Part shown: in pieces, positions 5,244-6,678 of the stretch
How positions within the stretch are numbered: position 1 is the first letter of the stretch
Layout of the letters: every line of letters starts with the position of its first letter
NCBI GenBank assembly: GCA_007136375.1
Contig: SLHB01000247.1
Coordinates: forward strand, 1 to 6,678
Reading direction: 5' to 3'
Source of the DNA: Candidatus Hydrogenedentota bacterium
GTDB lineage: Bacteria; Hydrogenedentota; Hydrogenedentia; Hydrogenedentales; SLHB01
Length of the DNA: 6,678 nucleotides
Position numbers and translations under genes: made by a program
Notes under the pieces: model-generated
What the model was told of the DNA's origin: nothing
The model's input: the letters and a program-made list of their open reading frames with translations, nothing else
Database searches by the model: none

Positions 5244-5265
5244 AAACTTCGGACGTCCGAAGTTT
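5244..5265. terminator. 22-bp perfect palindrome, copy 3, between convergent genes: probable two-way terminator
   Basis: Core AACTTCGGACGTCCGAAGTT plus one outer A-T pair. It lies between the stop of the DUF2442 gene (5212) and the stop of the helicase gene (5272), which converge. An RNA from either strand forms a 9-bp stem with an ACGT loop; the plus strand continues with four Ts and the minus strand with three. This location suits a bidirectional terminator, although the T-runs are short. The exact sequence recurs at 4450 and, as 18 bp, at 1690, so it is also a dispersed repeat. Confidence 0.55.
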
Positions 5266-5271
5266 TGGGAA

Positions 5272-6678
5272 TTACGCCCGCATGTCGTCGAGGAATTCCG
5301 ATGGCGCGTCGCCGCTGGTGACGAGGAGATGGTCCCGGGCGCGGGTGCAGGCCACGTAAAGCAGGTGGCGCTCGGTTTCGTAGGCTTCTTCGAGGTCGGC
5401 GTCGTCGGCCACGGTCTCAATCCGCGCTTGGGAGGGGATGACTTCGTCGTCACAGGCCATGACGGCCACGGCGCGGAATTCCAGGCCCTTGGCCAGGTGC
5501 ATGGTGCTTACGGCGGCGTGATTGCTGGATATTTCGAGCTGCTCGTCGAGGATCTTGTGGGGGATGTCCGCCTGCGCCAAGGCTTTCCGGGCGCGGTCCA
5601 GCTCGCCGCTGGAGCGCACAAAGACGCCGATCTCGCGGGGTTGGAGGCCTTCGGCGATGCGGGCGGCAAGCCACCGGGCCACGGCGTCAATCTCGGCGGG
5701 TTCATCGTCAAAGGTTTCGATGACGGGTTGCGGCCCGTTGAACACGGACTGCGTTCCCCGGCGGGTCTCGACGTTGCCGTCCACGTCGGATACTTCGGGG
5801 TCGAGCAGCTTGTCCGCCTGCATCCGTATCTGGTGCGACGTGCGGTAATTCACCCGCAGCGTGTGGGACCGTCCCCGGATGTCCACGCCAAGGGCTTTCC
5901 AGGAGAAGGGCAGTTGAAAGATGCGCTGGCCCAAGTCCCCGGCGAAAAACAGGCTGTTCGGCCGGCCGCCGCCCAACGCCGCGAGAAAGCGGAGCTGGGG
6001 TACGCTGACGTCCTGGGCCTCGTCCACCACGGCGAAATCGAAAGGCGGCGGTCCGCCCCCGGCGTAGCGTTCCGCCAGATGGGTGAAGATGGCCGCCATG
6101 GTGGTCAGGCCGCGTTCGGTCATCGCCGCCCGGACTTCTTCGAAGATGTCCCAAAGCGCCCGCCGCCGCGCCTCGGGCAGCCGGGTTTTCCGGCCCAGCC
6201 GCGCCACGTCCCGGTAAGCTTCCCACGTGTCCAGCCGCCACGCGTCCACGACCTGCTCCCATTCCGTGAGGAGGAAGTGAGGCCGGAACTTGCTCGCTTG
6301 GGCCTTGGCCGCTACGTCGTCAAGCAGTTCCCGGATCGTGTCGCGGGAAGCGATGGCCAGCTTGCCGCCGCTGGCTTGGTAGAGGCGGCGCGCAAGGGTC
6401 TCGATGGCGGTTACTTCCAGGCGTTCGCCCAAGCGCGGGGCGTCGCCAATCAGGCGGTGGAGCTTGCCCCGGAGCGCGTTGGCCAAGGCGTCCGAGAAAG
6501 TGGTCAGCAGCACTCGCGCGTCCGGCTCGGCGCGGGCGATATGGACCGCGCGGTGCAGCGCCACGATGGTCTTTCCCGTTCCAGCCGAGCCCGCCACGCG
6601 CGCCGGTCCGTTGTAGTCCCGCTCCACCAGTTGCCGTTGCGCGGGATGGAGGAAGACGGTCCACTTTTCCCAGGGGTA
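5272..6678 (-). CDS. UvrD/Rep-type superfamily 1 DNA helicase (partial, N-terminus beyond right edge)
   Basis: 468 residues are visible and the frame is still open at the edge (first residues YPWEKWTVFLHPAQRQLVER), so the start is outside. All core superfamily 1A motifs are present by visible residue number: Walker A GSAGTGKT (30-37), motif Ia LLTTFSDALANAL, motif II VVDEAQD (217-223), motif III GDLGQRIF (247-254), motif IV NYRTS (277-281), motif V MHLAKGLEF (393-401) and motif VI YVACTRARDHL (441-451). It should be an ATP-driven 3'-5' DNA translocase or helicase. The C-terminus ends shortly after motif VI, so it is a compact helicase without the long UvrD tail. From memory of related proteins, this group often has an extra N-terminal region, sometimes RelE-like; the window cannot show this. 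It converges on the DUF4160-DUF2442 pair. The role could be in repair, replication or defence; context does not decide. Confidence 0.92.
   Translation of the reverse strand, partial: YPWEKWTVFLHPAQRQLVERDYNGPARVAGSAGTGKTIVALHRAVHIARAEPDARVLLTTFSDALANALRGKLHRLIGDAPRLGERLEVTAIETLARRLYQASGGKLAIASRDTIRELLDDVAAKAQASKFRPHFLLTEWEQVVDAWRLDTWEAYRDVARLGRKTRLPEARRRALWDIFEEVRAAMTERGLTTMAAIFTHLAERYAGGGPPPFDFAVVDEAQDVSVPQLRFLAALGGGRPNSLFFAGDLGQRIFQLPFSWKALGVDIRGRSHTLRVNYRTSHQIRMQADKLLDPEVSDVDGNVETRRGTQSVFNGPQPVIETFDDEPAEIDAVARWLAARIAEGLQPREIGVFVRSSGELDRARKALAQADIPHKILDEQLEISSNHAAVSTMHLAKGLEFRAVAVMACDDEVIPSQARIETVADDADLEEAYETERHLLYVACTRARDHLLVTSGDAPSEFLDDMRA

Noticed and set aside
6625..6627. GTG as the start of the helicase
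   Set aside because: The frame continues open to the window edge with family-like sequence (PWEKWTVFLHPAQRQ), so this is an internal valine codon.

Overview
The window looks like part of a GC-rich bacterial accessory replicon (plasmid, phage-plasmid or integrated element). The sequence does not let me name a species. The evidence for an accessory element is a phage-O-like replication initiator with iteron-type repeats inside its own gene, an ArdC-like antirestriction protein, a DUF4160/DUF2442 small-gene pair and a UvrD/Rep-type helicase. No ribosomal, tRNA or housekeeping gene is visible.

Left part (1-1250, minus strand): a two-gene operon encodes a 74-aa ribbon-helix-helix-like regulator, followed 3 nt later by a replication initiator that runs off the left edge. 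The initiator has two tandem, related winged-helix-like domains. Beyond them its linker region carries four identical 22-bp repeats (4-163), read in two different codon frames. The repeats therefore look conserved as DNA, most simply as the replication origin embedded in the initiator gene, as in phage lambda O. A candidate promoter and an inverted repeat lie upstream of the operon.

Middle part (about 1320-3411, plus strand): about 1.4 kb contains no convincing gene but is dense in hairpins. From about 1786 to 2712 the helices are long, several are capped by GNRA loops or a C(UUCG)G loop, and they contain G-U wobbles that fit only plus-strand RNA. I read this as a large structured non-coding RNA of unrecognised class. 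About 20 nt after its last hairpin, on the same strand, starts a basic 225-aa protein of unrecognised family. RNA plus protein form the most interesting unit in the window and may be a ribonucleoprotein or mobile element.

Right part (3420-6678): an ArdC-like ssDNA-binding/metallopeptidase protein (minus) is preceded by a nested inverted repeat at 4283-4351. Then come DUF4160 and DUF2442 genes (plus, 6 nt apart) and a convergent UvrD-like helicase (minus) that runs off the right edge. A perfect 22-bp palindrome occurs at 4450 and 5244, with an 18-bp version at 1690. The 5244 copy sits exactly between converging genes, where it could act as a two-way terminator.
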